A stretch of DNA of 64,000 bases, from contig NZ_JAPIVK010000009.1 in the NCBI RefSeq assembly GCF_026183675.1, positions 41,951-105,950 of the forward strand, written 5' to 3'. Of the stretch, positions 8,953 to 16,592 are shown piece after piece. This stretch comes from Microbulbifer halophilus. GTDB lineage: Bacteria > Pseudomonadota > Gammaproteobacteria > Pseudomonadales > Cellvibrionaceae. The notes under the pieces are model-generated. The model was not told where the DNA came from and made no database searches. It was given only the letters and a program-made list of their open reading frames with translations. A program made the translations under genes and the position numbers. Numbering within the stretch: position 1 is the stretch's first letter; every line of letters begins with the position of its first letter.

Positions 8953-9747
8953 CTAGGACCAGAGCCCCAGGCTGCCATCCTCACGCAGACCGACAAAGGA
9001 CGTCTGTGAAATTCTGTTACCTTCCGCGGTACCCAGGATCTCGTGGAAGTTCTGTGTATTAAAAATAATCAGGTCTCCCACCTTCGGAAAAATTCTCACG
9101 CAATCGTCCCGCTCCAGGACTTCGTAGGGAAAGTAGTAATCGCCCTCTACTTTCATCTTGTCATTCTCGGCAGTGTGAATGGTGTCGTAGATCACAAGCT
9201 CCCCTGACGTTTCTTCAGCGCAGTAATAGATATTCCAGGTAAGCTGCTTGATAAGCTCCGTCACGGCCCAGGGAGAATTGATATGGCTCGGAGCATGATC
9301 GGCATGCAGTTTTCCGTGCCCTTTGAAGCTGCGGAAGGCACCGGCAAAATACTCTCCGTAGCCTTCCTCCTGAAAGACCGATGCCCCTCTGCCACCCTCT
9401 TTCCGGATTGCCTCGACCACCATCTGTACGGGGTCAATATCCAGACCCCGATAGATCTCTTCGACGATCTCCCGGGCATCCTGACATTTTTCGAAGTAGA
9501 CGCTCTTCTCATCATGCGCCCACTGGTTGTGACACAGACCAACCTGCTGTACCGGGATGTCCTTCAGGTGGTCATAGCCCTGAAAGTTCATTTCCAGCAG
9601 GCGCGAGGCGACGACTTTACAGGTCTCGCGATCGATAAATTCCTCTACTCTTATAGCCGGAATCCTATGCTCCAGGAGAAGATTGAGATTCTCAGGCGTC
9701 AGGTCACGCGGCTCATCAGATATCCAGTTTCCCATTTTCAACTCCAT
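8953..9747 (-). CDS. Fe(II)/2-oxoglutarate-dependent oxygenase
   Basis: A 264-residue double-stranded-beta-helix oxygenase. The iron triad is His148-X-Asp150 (in KLHADHAPSH) and distal His235 (in NFHEI), with Arg245 placed to bind 2-oxoglutarate. The ATG at 9747 has AAGGA about 8 bases upstream; an earlier in-frame ATG overlaps the MFS gene and is less likely. The gene lies 10 bases after the MFS gene and 93 bases before the binding-protein gene. Family members hydroxylate, desaturate or epoxidise small molecules and peptides. The substrate here is unknown, but the ATP-grasp and diiron neighbours point to a specialised metabolite. Confidence 0.85.
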   Translation of the reverse strand: MELKMGNWISDEPRDLTPENLNLLLEHRIPAIRVEEFIDRETCKVVASRLLEMNFQGYDHLKDIPVQQVGLCHNQWAHDEKSVYFEKCQDAREIVEEIYRGLDIDPVQMVVEAIRKEGGRGASVFQEEGYGEYFAGAFRSFKGHGKLHADHAPSHINSPWAVTELIKQLTWNIYYCAEETSGELVIYDTIHTAENDKMKVEGDYYFPYEVLERDDCVRIFPKVGDLIIFNTQNFHEILGTAEGNRISQTSFVGLREDGSLGLWS

Positions 9748-9757
9748 TTTCGTATCC

Positions 9758-11044
9758 TTACCCCGCAGAAACACCGGACAGCTGTCCGCGCTCCAAGGAA
9801 AAAGACCAGCGTCGATACAACGCATAAATCGCAATAATCAGTGCGCTGTAAGTAATCATGAATATACCGACGGTATAGACAAAATTATTACCAAGGATGT
9901 CGAGAATACCGCCGACCCCGAGCGCCATGACACTACCGAGCAGGCACCCCACCGCAAAAGTGATCGCGAACACGGAACCCACCCGCTGCTTTGGTGAAAG
10001 GGTGACGATACCGCTATAACCGAGCATCCATACGAACTCAAAGAGGAATACCATTGTCGTGAAGAAGACGGCACTGGCAATCACAGATCCTGTGTAGACA
10101 GAAGCCATATAGCTTCCGCAGGCAAAAATGGAGCCGCCCAGAGCTACCAGAATGACTGCAGAGAAATCCCGATCAAAAATCCGGAAATACTTACAGAACA
10201 GTGCAAAGCCGGAGGAACCGGCGACGATAGCAATACTGGCCATTACATAGGAGGCCGAAACAGCGGATGCACCCAGGGAAAACTGCTCACCGGGAAATAT
10301 GGGCTGCAGAACACTATAGGTTCCCTGAAAAAACGCCGCGGTCAACGGTGGCAGCATACAGCAGAAAAAAAGCCGCGGGTCCTTCCTGAGGCAGGACAGG
10401 TATTCGATACAGCGCCTGCCGATGGGGTGTCTTTTCCCCGATGACGGGAATTTATCATCACTGATATTGCGAATCAGATACACCAGGGCAGCAGAAACGA
10501 GAAAGGTGGCCGAATCGATAATCACGGCTGCCTTCAGGCTCACCGAAGAAACAAGAAAAACGCCGGCAACAGAAGCCGCTGCTATTCCCAGGTGGTACCC
10601 ACTTTGCATGAACGAGGCGTAATAGCTCAGTTTTTTCTCTGGAAAAATATAGGGGGCAATAACCGTCTTGGTTATCCTGCTTACATGGTCAAACAGGCCA
10701 CGCAACAACAGCAACAGGACAATCGCGAGATAGTTACTATCCAGAACGAATGGAATAATAAGCAGCGTCAGCCCGGCACTGGTCACATCGAGCAAATACC
10801 AGCGCCTGCGAGGCTCCATACCGAAATCCCAGTCGCTGCGATAGAGAATGACGATAAACACCGGTAGCCACTGCAGGGAGACAAACATTGCGGTGGTCAG
10901 GCCGGAACCGGTCTCCTCGTATATAGCAATAGCCAAAACAATGTGCAGGAGCACCGACCCTGCGGAAGAAATAGTAAAGGCCGCAGCGCCCAGGATAAGG
11001 TTGACCCGGCCTCGCCAATCGATATTTTCTTTCAGTTTATCCAT
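9758..11044 (-). CDS. Major facilitator superfamily transporter
   Basis: A 428-residue inner-membrane protein with about 12 predicted helices and a basic loop between helices 6 and 7 (SSGKRHPIGRR). The fold resembles MFS drug- or siderophore-exporter families; conserved motif A is degenerate (YRSDWDFGMEPRRR). No convincing ribosome site precedes the ATG, which follows an AT-rich run, so translation may be low or coupled. Export of the cluster product is the most economical role. The base composition is lower in GC than in hutH or the fatty-acyl operon. Confidence 0.85.
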   Translation of the reverse strand: MDKLKENIDWRGRVNLILGAAAFTISSAGSVLLHIVLAIAIYEETGSGLTTAMFVSLQWLPVFIVILYRSDWDFGMEPRRRWYLLDVTSAGLTLLIIPFVLDSNYLAIVLLLLLRGLFDHVSRITKTVIAPYIFPEKKLSYYASFMQSGYHLGIAAASVAGVFLVSSVSLKAAVIIDSATFLVSAALVYLIRNISDDKFPSSGKRHPIGRRCIEYLSCLRKDPRLFFCCMLPPLTAAFFQGTYSVLQPIFPGEQFSLGASAVSASYVMASIAIVAGSSGFALFCKYFRIFDRDFSAVILVALGGSIFACGSYMASVYTGSVIASAVFFTTMVFLFEFVWMLGYSGIVTLSPKQRVGSVFAITFAVGCLLGSVMALGVGGILDILGNNFVYTVGIFMITYSALIIAIYALYRRWSFSLERGQLSGVSAG

Positions 11045-11163
11045 AATAATTTTTTTGCCCAGAACGGGCTAATCGGCAACCTTGGCCAGGCCGGTCGAGC
11101 CGACCCGGCCTATTGGGCTGCATGGTCAAATCACACCACAGTTGCGATGTGGCCCTACCGGTT
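11045..11163 (-). promoter_or_regulatory. Intercistronic region with two hairpins between ATP-grasp and MFS genes
   Basis: This is the largest gap inside the operon. It contains a near-palindrome at 11088-11111 (AGGCCGG ... CCGGCCT) and a small hairpin GCCC-N5-GGGC at 11057-11069 just before the A/T-rich MFS start. It could be an attenuator, an RNA processing site or an internal promoter; the sequence does not decide. Confidence 0.35.
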
Positions 11164-12399
11164 TCAAGCTGCGCGGATATGAACCAGCTCTGCGGCCTTC
11201 TTTATTGCCTCATCCGCATTCTCCCTGGCCTGGACCTGATCCCCACCAGTACACATCACCTGTAGAATCCAGTGATAATTGGAACTGGCCGCTTCAATCC
11301 TGTCGCCCGGCTGCTTGTGCAGCCAGAAATGCTCGACCCCGGGCAGTTTGTGGATGTCATCTTCCTGCGGAAGCTTTTCGAGTACGCCGCCTTCGTCGCT
11401 GACAAGACATTTCCAGGCGGCTCCCTGTCGATGATGGTAGAGGCGTTCCCCCATATCGAGATTACCCAGGCACAGCTCCACGCAATCGCCCACAATCGAG
11501 CGGCCGGTTGCCAGATCCTGCATAATGGAGTGACCGCTCCCGCCTACCCGCGTGTTGATCTCCACCAAGTGGGGCCCACTTTCGGTAACAATCATCTCTA
11601 CATGGCTTGGCCCCAGGTGATAGCCGATGGCATCCAGGGCGGCACAAGCCTTGTTTTTAATCTGTTCCGCCAAGGGATGCTGCAGTGGAAAGGAAGCACC
11701 TACTTCCACACAATCGTTGATGAGATCCCTGCCGGAGATACCGACAACCTGGTGAACACCCTGTCCCAGTGTGAGAACTTCCACACTCACCAACCTGCCC
11801 TGCAGGTAGTCTTCCACTACGAAGGCTTTGGAGATCCAATCTTCGTCAATTGCAGCGAGCCGGCCCGTCAGTACCCCCATATCATCTGCACCGTTACAGA
11901 CCACGGCACCGATACTGGAGTGGCCCTGCACAGGTTTGATAAAGCACGGATAGGATACGTCGCCTTTCGCCGCCGACAGCTGCTCGGCCGTTTCGACTCT
12001 CATGCAGTTGACGTCGTCGGCGCCCTGCTCCAGCAGCACCTTGCGAAAGCGGTACTTGTCCTGCGCGATCTGGATAGCTTCCGGGGCCGCTCCCCGCAGC
12101 CCCAGATCGCGCGCGAGTCGCGCCGTCATCTCCGTGCGTATCTCCGCAAAGGTCAGAACCGCGTCCACCCGGTCCAGGTTTTCCTGCAACGCCGTTTTGA
12201 CCTCGTCGATATCATTGGAATTCTCAACCTGAATCAGCAAATCCACCTGACCAAGCTTGTTCATACAGGATTCCGGAAACCACTTCTTGAATCGCTCGTG
12301 GCTGTCACTCACCAGCACAGAACGGTACCCCCTGGATTTGCAGTACAGAATGGCATCCAGGCCACTGAAGTTCGTCTCAATAAATACGACAGTAGTCAT
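11164..12399 (-). CDS. ATP-grasp carboxylate-amine ligase
   Basis: A 411-residue ATP-grasp enzyme. The N-terminal half is a preATP-grasp fold (VVFIETNFSGLDAI). The central lysine-bearing strand YPCFIKPVQGHSSIG and the metal-binding HLVEINTRVGG with upstream HVEMIVTE are clear. Relatives such as BacD and DdaF join a carboxylate to an amine through an acyl-phosphate, often making dipeptides. The ATG at 12399 has GGGAGG 9 bases upstream. It sits 15 bases after the diiron gene. The acid and amine substrates cannot be inferred. Confidence 0.88.
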   Translation of the reverse strand: MTTVVFIETNFSGLDAILYCKSRGYRSVLVSDSHERFKKWFPESCMNKLGQVDLLIQVENSNDIDEVKTALQENLDRVDAVLTFAEIRTEMTARLARDLGLRGAAPEAIQIAQDKYRFRKVLLEQGADDVNCMRVETAEQLSAAKGDVSYPCFIKPVQGHSSIGAVVCNGADDMGVLTGRLAAIDEDWISKAFVVEDYLQGRLVSVEVLTLGQGVHQVVGISGRDLINDCVEVGASFPLQHPLAEQIKNKACAALDAIGYHLGPSHVEMIVTESGPHLVEINTRVGGSGHSIMQDLATGRSIVGDCVELCLGNLDMGERLYHHRQGAAWKCLVSDEGGVLEKLPQEDDIHKLPGVEHFWLHKQPGDRIEAASSNYHWILQVMCTGGDQVQARENADEAIKKAAELVHIRAA

Positions 12400-12414
12400 C
12401 GGCGCCAACCTCCC

Positions 12415-13212
12415 TTATGCAGTTGCTCTCAGATCGGTTTCCATATTGATGATACGGGCGTTCTGATCCCAGAACCTCTGCCAGAAGTCGATACCGGCAT
12501 CGAAGGACTCTTTGAACTCGCTCTTTTGCGTATCTGTCTTGCAGAACCTCAGGAAGTTTGCCACTGAATGCCTGATGTGCTCGGTTTCATCGGCCCGGTG
12601 AATTTTGAAGAAGGGACTTTCCGAAAGGGGCTTCTCACAATTCTTGTCATGACAGAGGCAATTGTAGAGTGTCTCGATATTCTCCTCGGCAATGATTTCA
12701 AAACTGAGTAGAAGACCGACGATTCCGTACTGACTCTTGATACCCTCCAGAGTCCTGTCCAGACCAGAGAGAACCTCCTTTATGGAAGCGGCTGACTGGC
12801 TTATCAGGTCAATGCCCACATCACTGATGGCCTCGAGAAAAAGATTGGAATGAATGAAGTCTTTGTCACGACCGCCAAGCTCATCGTACGCGATCTGGAT
12901 CAGGTGATGTTGGCGCTCGGGGTCATCGGTGAGCGCAACGGCCTTGCACAGGAAAACGGGCACATAGCGGGTAAAGTCATACCACGCGGTGGCCATACTC
13001 TCCGCGGCAGTGATACTGCGCTTACTGTTTATCGTCGCATTGATATTGACAAATACGTTGTGCTTGGCAGCCTCTTCCTGGAAATACTTTGTCCAGTATA
13101 TGACCTCTGGATGGTCGTAGTCGTAAACGCTCTCAGGAATCAGGTACCTGACATCGCGCTCAACTCTTTCAGGGGTTACCACCTTTTCTCCCGCTACTTC
13201 ACTTGTGTCCAC
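12415..13212 (-). CDS. Haem-oxygenase-like diiron oxidase (iron-containing redox enzyme family)
   Basis: A 265-residue all-helical protein of the HDO group (relatives SznF central domain, BesC, UndA, CADD). Candidate iron ligands are Glu111 and His121 in YDELGGRDKDFIH, a Glu at 172-177 in FEIIAEENIE, and His205-X3-Glu209-X2-His212 in KIHRADETEH. The ten-residue E-to-H and H-X3-(D/E)-X2-H spacings match HDO enzymes as I recall them. Such enzymes use O2 for N-oxygenation, C-C cleavage or decarboxylation of amino-acid-like substrates. Translation starts at a GTG with AAGGAG 6 bases upstream. Confidence 0.82.
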   Translation of the reverse strand: MDTSEVAGEKVVTPERVERDVRYLIPESVYDYDHPEVIYWTKYFQEEAAKHNVFVNINATINSKRSITAAESMATAWYDFTRYVPVFLCKAVALTDDPERQHHLIQIAYDELGGRDKDFIHSNLFLEAISDVGIDLISQSAASIKEVLSGLDRTLEGIKSQYGIVGLLLSFEIIAEENIETLYNCLCHDKNCEKPLSESPFFKIHRADETEHIRHSVANFLRFCKTDTQKSEFKESFDAGIDFWQRFWDQNARIINMETDLRATA

Positions 13213-13264
13213 AGTGCTCTCCTTGACTTAGCTTTGTTGAAGTATAGGTGCAGTGAGTTTCCGG

Positions 13265-13678
13265 CTATCTCAGCAAAGGCAGGTTCCCGCTGAACTTATT
13301 CACGACCTTCTTATCACCACACAGTGCAATCCCCAGATACTGCTGCTTCTCCTCCGGGGTTTCCGCCAGCACCTCGGCGTATTCCTCATATGACCTGGTT
13401 GTCCTGGTCGCTCCTACGAGATCTACAACAATGAGGTCCGGCTCGTATTCCTGGAGCTTTTCCCGAAGATCCCGCAACAGATCGGCATTACCTTTCAGTG
13501 CCGGCAGCGCCATCGTCGTGATTCCACGACGCACCTTCCCGGCTGCATCAAACAGGTCCCTGCCCACCATATCCGGGCACAACTTACCGATGCTCATCGC
13601 CAGGACTGCAGCCGTATTGGCCACCATTCCCAAGGGGAGATTCTCGTCGATGATCAGAACACATTTTCTTTCCGACAC
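13265..13678 (-). CDS. DUF2000 family protein (PTH2-like fold)
   Basis: A 137-residue cytosolic protein beginning SERKCVLIIDENLPLGMVANTAA and carrying the VGRDLFDAAGKVRRGITTMALP segment expected of DUF2000 (PF09391), a family with a peptidyl-tRNA-hydrolase-2-like fold and no established function. I prefer the GTG at 13678, which has AAAGGAG 8 bases upstream, over the GTG at 13711, which has none. It is the first gene of the operon and lies 52 bases before the diiron gene. A role in the same pathway is inferred only from the conserved direction and spacing. Confidence 0.8.
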   Translation of the reverse strand: MSERKCVLIIDENLPLGMVANTAAVLAMSIGKLCPDMVGRDLFDAAGKVRRGITTMALPALKGNADLLRDLREKLQEYEPDLIVVDLVGATRTTRSYEEYAEVLAETPEEKQQYLGIALCGDKKVVNKFSGNLPLLR

Positions 13679-13947
13679 AGCCCGGACTCCTTTAACAACC
13701 TGCAGGCTCACGCAACTTTCAACTCCGAAAAACTTCAGTTAGCGAATATTTTTCGAAAAAGCATTGCGCACCATTTTTGATCACATTTGCGCTACGGCCG
13801 TTTCTCCTTCTGCCGCCGTCGCCATAAAAGCATCTGTTAACGGGAAAAGACTCTATCCCAGATACCGTGAATTGATTACCCCGCAAAAATTAAAATATAC
13901 TTTTCGAACGCTGACATCGCTCAATTCATATAAATGGAGCCACTTGC
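13679..13947. promoter_or_regulatory. Divergent promoter region between DUF2000 operon and lysR, with palindrome
   Basis: This 269-base AT-rich region separates the two divergent units. It holds a perfect 12-bp palindrome TTTTTCGAAAAA at 13749-13760 and a related half (ACTTTTCGAACG) near 13900. LysR regulators usually bind such divergent regions and act on both sides, so these are candidate operators. No -35/-10 pair was assigned with confidence. Confidence 0.4.
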
Positions 13948-14850
13948 GTGTTAAAGGACGTTCGCTATTTACTCGTATTTGCAAAGGTCGTGCAGAGCGG
14001 GTCTTTTCGGGCAGCGGCAGAGTCACTGGATATGTCCGTTTCCAGTGCCAGCCTCTATGTATCCAAGCTGGAAGAGAGGCTCGGTGTCGCTCTTTTGTAT
14101 CGCAGCACCCGCAAGCTATCGTTGACCCAGGATGGGGAGGCGATTTTCGATATCGCACAACAGATGTTGCAGCTCTATTCCGAGAATCTATACGGGTACA
14201 AGGATTCTCACAGGCACTCGGGCGGCAAGCTGAAAGTTGCCATTCCTGCCATTCTGATACGCAGCCGACTGGTATGTAAGATCGTCGCTTTCGCATCCCG
14301 GGAGCCGAGACTGCAACTGCATCTACAGTGCAGCGATCATCACAACGATATTATTGGCGAGGGAATTGATCTTGCGATACGCCTCGGCAACATGCCCAAC
14401 AGCGGGCTGAAGGCGCGCAAGATTTTCGATCTGGACCGGACGCTGGTTGGCAGCGACACTTTCCTACAGCGCCACGGGTCGCCGACACACCCCCGGGATC
14501 TGCAGGAACTGCCCTGGATAGGCCTCAGCATGCGCCCCAGCAGCCGCACTTTTGTCCACCCGCAACAGGGCAGTTGCGAGATCAGCTACAACCCCGTTTC
14601 TACGGTGGACAACGTCGAGGCCTCCTATCGGTTGGCCGTTTGCGGTCTGGGCCTGGCGGTACCGCCAAGGTTTCTGTTCAACCCGGACGACGGTGTCCGG
14701 GAGCTGTTGCCCGAGTGGCGGTTACCGCCGTTGCCCGCCTACGCCGTGTGGCCCGCCAACGCACCTGGTGACGGCCCCGCGCAACAGCTTGTTGCCCGAC
14801 TCTGTGCCGAAGACACTCAGTTCGCCGCCTGCGAGTTGCAGGATGCCTGA
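13948..14850 (+). CDS. LysR family transcriptional regulator
   Basis: A 300-residue regulator. The N-terminal winged helix-turn-helix (FAKVVQSGSFRAAAESLDMSVSSASLYVSKLEER, recognisable by GSFRAAAESL and SKLEERLGVALLYRSTR) is followed by a LysR substrate-binding domain from about residue 90. It most resembles the CrgA/AaeR-like subgroup. The start is a GTG at 13948 with GGAG about 9 bases upstream; the arrangement divergent from the DUF2000-diiron-ATP-grasp operon suggests it controls that operon in response to a pathway metabolite. Confidence 0.9.
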   Translation: MLKDVRYLLVFAKVVQSGSFRAAAESLDMSVSSASLYVSKLEERLGVALLYRSTRKLSLTQDGEAIFDIAQQMLQLYSENLYGYKDSHRHSGGKLKVAIPAILIRSRLVCKIVAFASREPRLQLHLQCSDHHNDIIGEGIDLAIRLGNMPNSGLKARKIFDLDRTLVGSDTFLQRHGSPTHPRDLQELPWIGLSMRPSSRTFVHPQQGSCEISYNPVSTVDNVEASYRLAVCGLGLAVPPRFLFNPDDGVRELLPEWRLPPLPAYAVWPANAPGDGPAQQLVARLCAEDTQFAACELQDA

Positions 14851-15011
14851 CCGGCAGTAGGACACGCACTTTCCGACTTTCCGCCGGACGGGCCGCGCCG
14901 GAAGGGTCTTCTCCCAATGTTGCCCGCCGACAGCCCCTGAAGAGGAAATTTACGCCAGCAGTGCTAGGCTGAAATTAGACGTTCTATCCGCCAACCGGCG
15001 CAGAGGTCTGT

Positions 15012-15284
15012 ATGAAATTTCGGTCCGGGCAACTGCTGCCTTCCGGCGCGACTACCGTGCTGCTGATCGCGGCATCGCTGGCGCTGCCGGCGTGCACCGA
15101 TACCGCCTACGTCAGCGGGGGAAACGCCGGTTACGGCGACGTCACCCACTACCGGGTGACAGGACGCTACTATCACTGCCACCCCAGTGGCGTCTGCCAC
15201 AATAGCCGCCACCCCAATTTCTTCCGTCACGGCGGCTACCAACAGCGGCCACAACCACCTCCCGCCCGGCCCCGACCTTACTGA
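15012..15284 (+). CDS. Small lipoprotein, His/Pro-rich tail
   Basis: A 90-residue protein with a signal peptide ending in the lipobox ALPAC (Cys at 28), so it is predicted to be lipid-anchored. The mature part is short, aromatic and rich in Gly, His and Pro (YYHCHPSGVCHNS, then QPPPARPRP). No known domain was recognised. GAGG lies 5 bases before the ATG. The His/Cys content could bind metal, but nothing else supports this. A second small lipoprotein follows 87 bases later. Confidence 0.75.
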   Translation: MKFRSGQLLPSGATTVLLIAASLALPACTDTAYVSGGNAGYGDVTHYRVTGRYYHCHPSGVCHNSRHPNFFRHGGYQQRPQPPPARPRPY

Positions 15285-15371
15285 TCCCGACTTTCACCAA
15301 CCGGCGAGCGTCACACAGGTGCCGCAGGGAATGCCTCAACCAATGGGTTTTCCACCAGTGGAGAAAGCATC

Positions 15372-15728
15372 ATGAACAGACTTATCAAAACCGGGCTGAT
15401 CGCCGCCACGGTCTGCACCGCCCTGACCCTGGGTGCCTGTGCCAGCGACGGCTACTATTCCACCGGTAGCTACTATTCGTCCTACCCCTATTCCCGACCC
15501 TACGTCTATCCGTCCAGCAGTATCTACCTGCGCTATTCGTCGCCGCGCTATTACCGTTACCGCGGTTACCCGAGCTATCGCTACTATCCGCGCTATCGCT
15601 ACTACAAGCGCTACGATCGCTATCGCTCCCACCGCTATCGCGGACACAAGCGCCACCACGACCGGTCGCGGCACCGCTCGGGCCGGCACAGTGGCGGCCA
15701 CCGCCCGCGCCGCGGCTCCCGTCGCTGA
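15372..15728 (+). CDS. Tyr/Arg-rich small lipoprotein
   Basis: A 118-residue protein with lipobox LTLGAC (Cys23). The mature part has extreme composition: a Tyr/Ser-rich half followed by Tyr-Arg repeats (YYRYRGYPSYRYYPRYRYY) and a very basic Arg/His tail. It is clearly translated (GGAGAAAG before the ATG). The strong positive charge could bind anionic envelope polymers such as LPS or nucleic acid; this is speculation. It pairs with the preceding small lipoprotein, which shares a comparable size and layout. Confidence 0.75.
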   Translation: MNRLIKTGLIAATVCTALTLGACASDGYYSTGSYYSSYPYSRPYVYPSSSIYLRYSSPRYYRYRGYPSYRYYPRYRYYKRYDRYRSHRYRGHKRHHDRSRHRSGRHSGGHRPRRGSRR

Positions 15729-15768
15729 GCCGGCGCGAGCGACGGAAAACGGATGCGGGATACGGACT

Positions 15769-16149
15769 TCAGCATTGAAACAGCACCAGGGCGTCCCCGT
15801 CGCAGATCAGGCGGCCGCCCTCGCCGGTACAGCGGGTGTCCAGGTTCACCAGCGCCTTGTCCCGGCGCAGCCGGGTCACGGTGACCGTGGCGGTAAGCGG
15901 CTCGTCCACCCGGGCCGGGGCGTGAAAGCGCATATGCTGCTTGAGGTAGTTGGTGCCGTGGCCGGGCAGCTGCTCGCCGAGCAGGTAGGAGAAGAGGCCG
16001 GCGATCAGCGGCTCGGGCACTGCCGGGCCGTCCTCCCCGATGTCCGCCAGCCGGCGCCAGTCCTCCAGGGCCCGCCGGTCGAAGACTCGGGTTACAGAGG
16101 CGCTGTCGTCGGTGCTCAGGGTATCGAAGCGGGGCAGTATCTCGCTCAT
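15769..16149 (-). CDS. MaoC-like/hot-dog hydratase or thioesterase
   Basis: A 126-residue single hot-dog-fold protein, last gene of the fatty-acyl operon. It carries GTNYLKQHMRFHAPARVDEPLTATVTVT, a strand-turn segment typical of the C-terminal side of MaoC-type hydratases, but the catalytic D...H motif seen in the neighbouring MaoC protein is not evident. It may pair with that protein as the non-catalytic half of a heterodimer. The ATG at 16149 has AAGGG about 9 bases upstream. Confidence 0.75.
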   Translation of the reverse strand: MSEILPRFDTLSTDDSASVTRVFDRRALEDWRRLADIGEDGPAVPEPLIAGLFSYLLGEQLPGHGTNYLKQHMRFHAPARVDEPLTATVTVTRLRRDKALVNLDTRCTGEGGRLICDGDALVLFQC

Positions 16150-16166
16150 GGCTGTTTTCCCTTCGC

Positions 16167-16592
16167 TCACGGCTGCTTCTCCTCGTCCAGGATCAGGTGG
16201 CAGCGGCCATCCAGGCACAGCTGCCCGTCCGCCTTGGTTACCCGGGTCACCAGCTCAATACGGCCGTTTTCCGCGGGCGCCTCGGCCACCAGGGTGGCGA
16301 TTAGCGGTTCCCCGACATAGGCGGGAGCCGGGAATTTCAGCTCCTGCCCTCCCAGCCGCGCGCCGGGGTAGAGGGTGTGGATCAACCCGCGCAGGGCACT
16401 GAACAGCAGCATGCCGTGGGACACGGTAGCGCCGAAACGGGTGCCGGCGGCATAGTCCGGGTCCACGTGGATGGGATTGTGGTCGCCGCTGATGCGGGCG
16501 AAGCGGTCGAAATCCTCCTGGCGGAGGACAAAGCCCTTCTCCATCGCGGCCGGGCCCTTTAGCGGGTAGGTATCAGCGTCTTGCGGCGTCAT
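16167..16592 (-). CDS. MaoC family enoyl-CoA hydratase
   Basis: A 141-residue R-type hydratase. It has the catalytic hydratase-2 motif DHNPIHVDPDYAAGTRFG (catalytic Asp and His) followed by VSHGML. It probably hydrates a 2-enoyl-CoA in the cytosol. The gene overlaps the acyl-CoA synthetase gene by 20 bases, so the two are co-translated. Together with the next hot-dog gene it may form a two-subunit hydratase, as seen in steroid side-chain degradation systems. Confidence 0.88.
   Translation of the reverse strand: MTPQDADTYPLKGPAAMEKGFVLRQEDFDRFARISGDHNPIHVDPDYAAGTRFGATVSHGMLLFSALRGLIHTLYPGARLGGQELKFPAPAYVGEPLIATLVAEAPAENGRIELVTRVTKADGQLCLDGRCHLILDEEKQP

Noticed and set aside
13853-14296. Minus-strand frame overlapping the start of lysR
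   Set aside because: LysR helix-turn-helix and its GTG start are clear on the plus strand; the other frame has no features.
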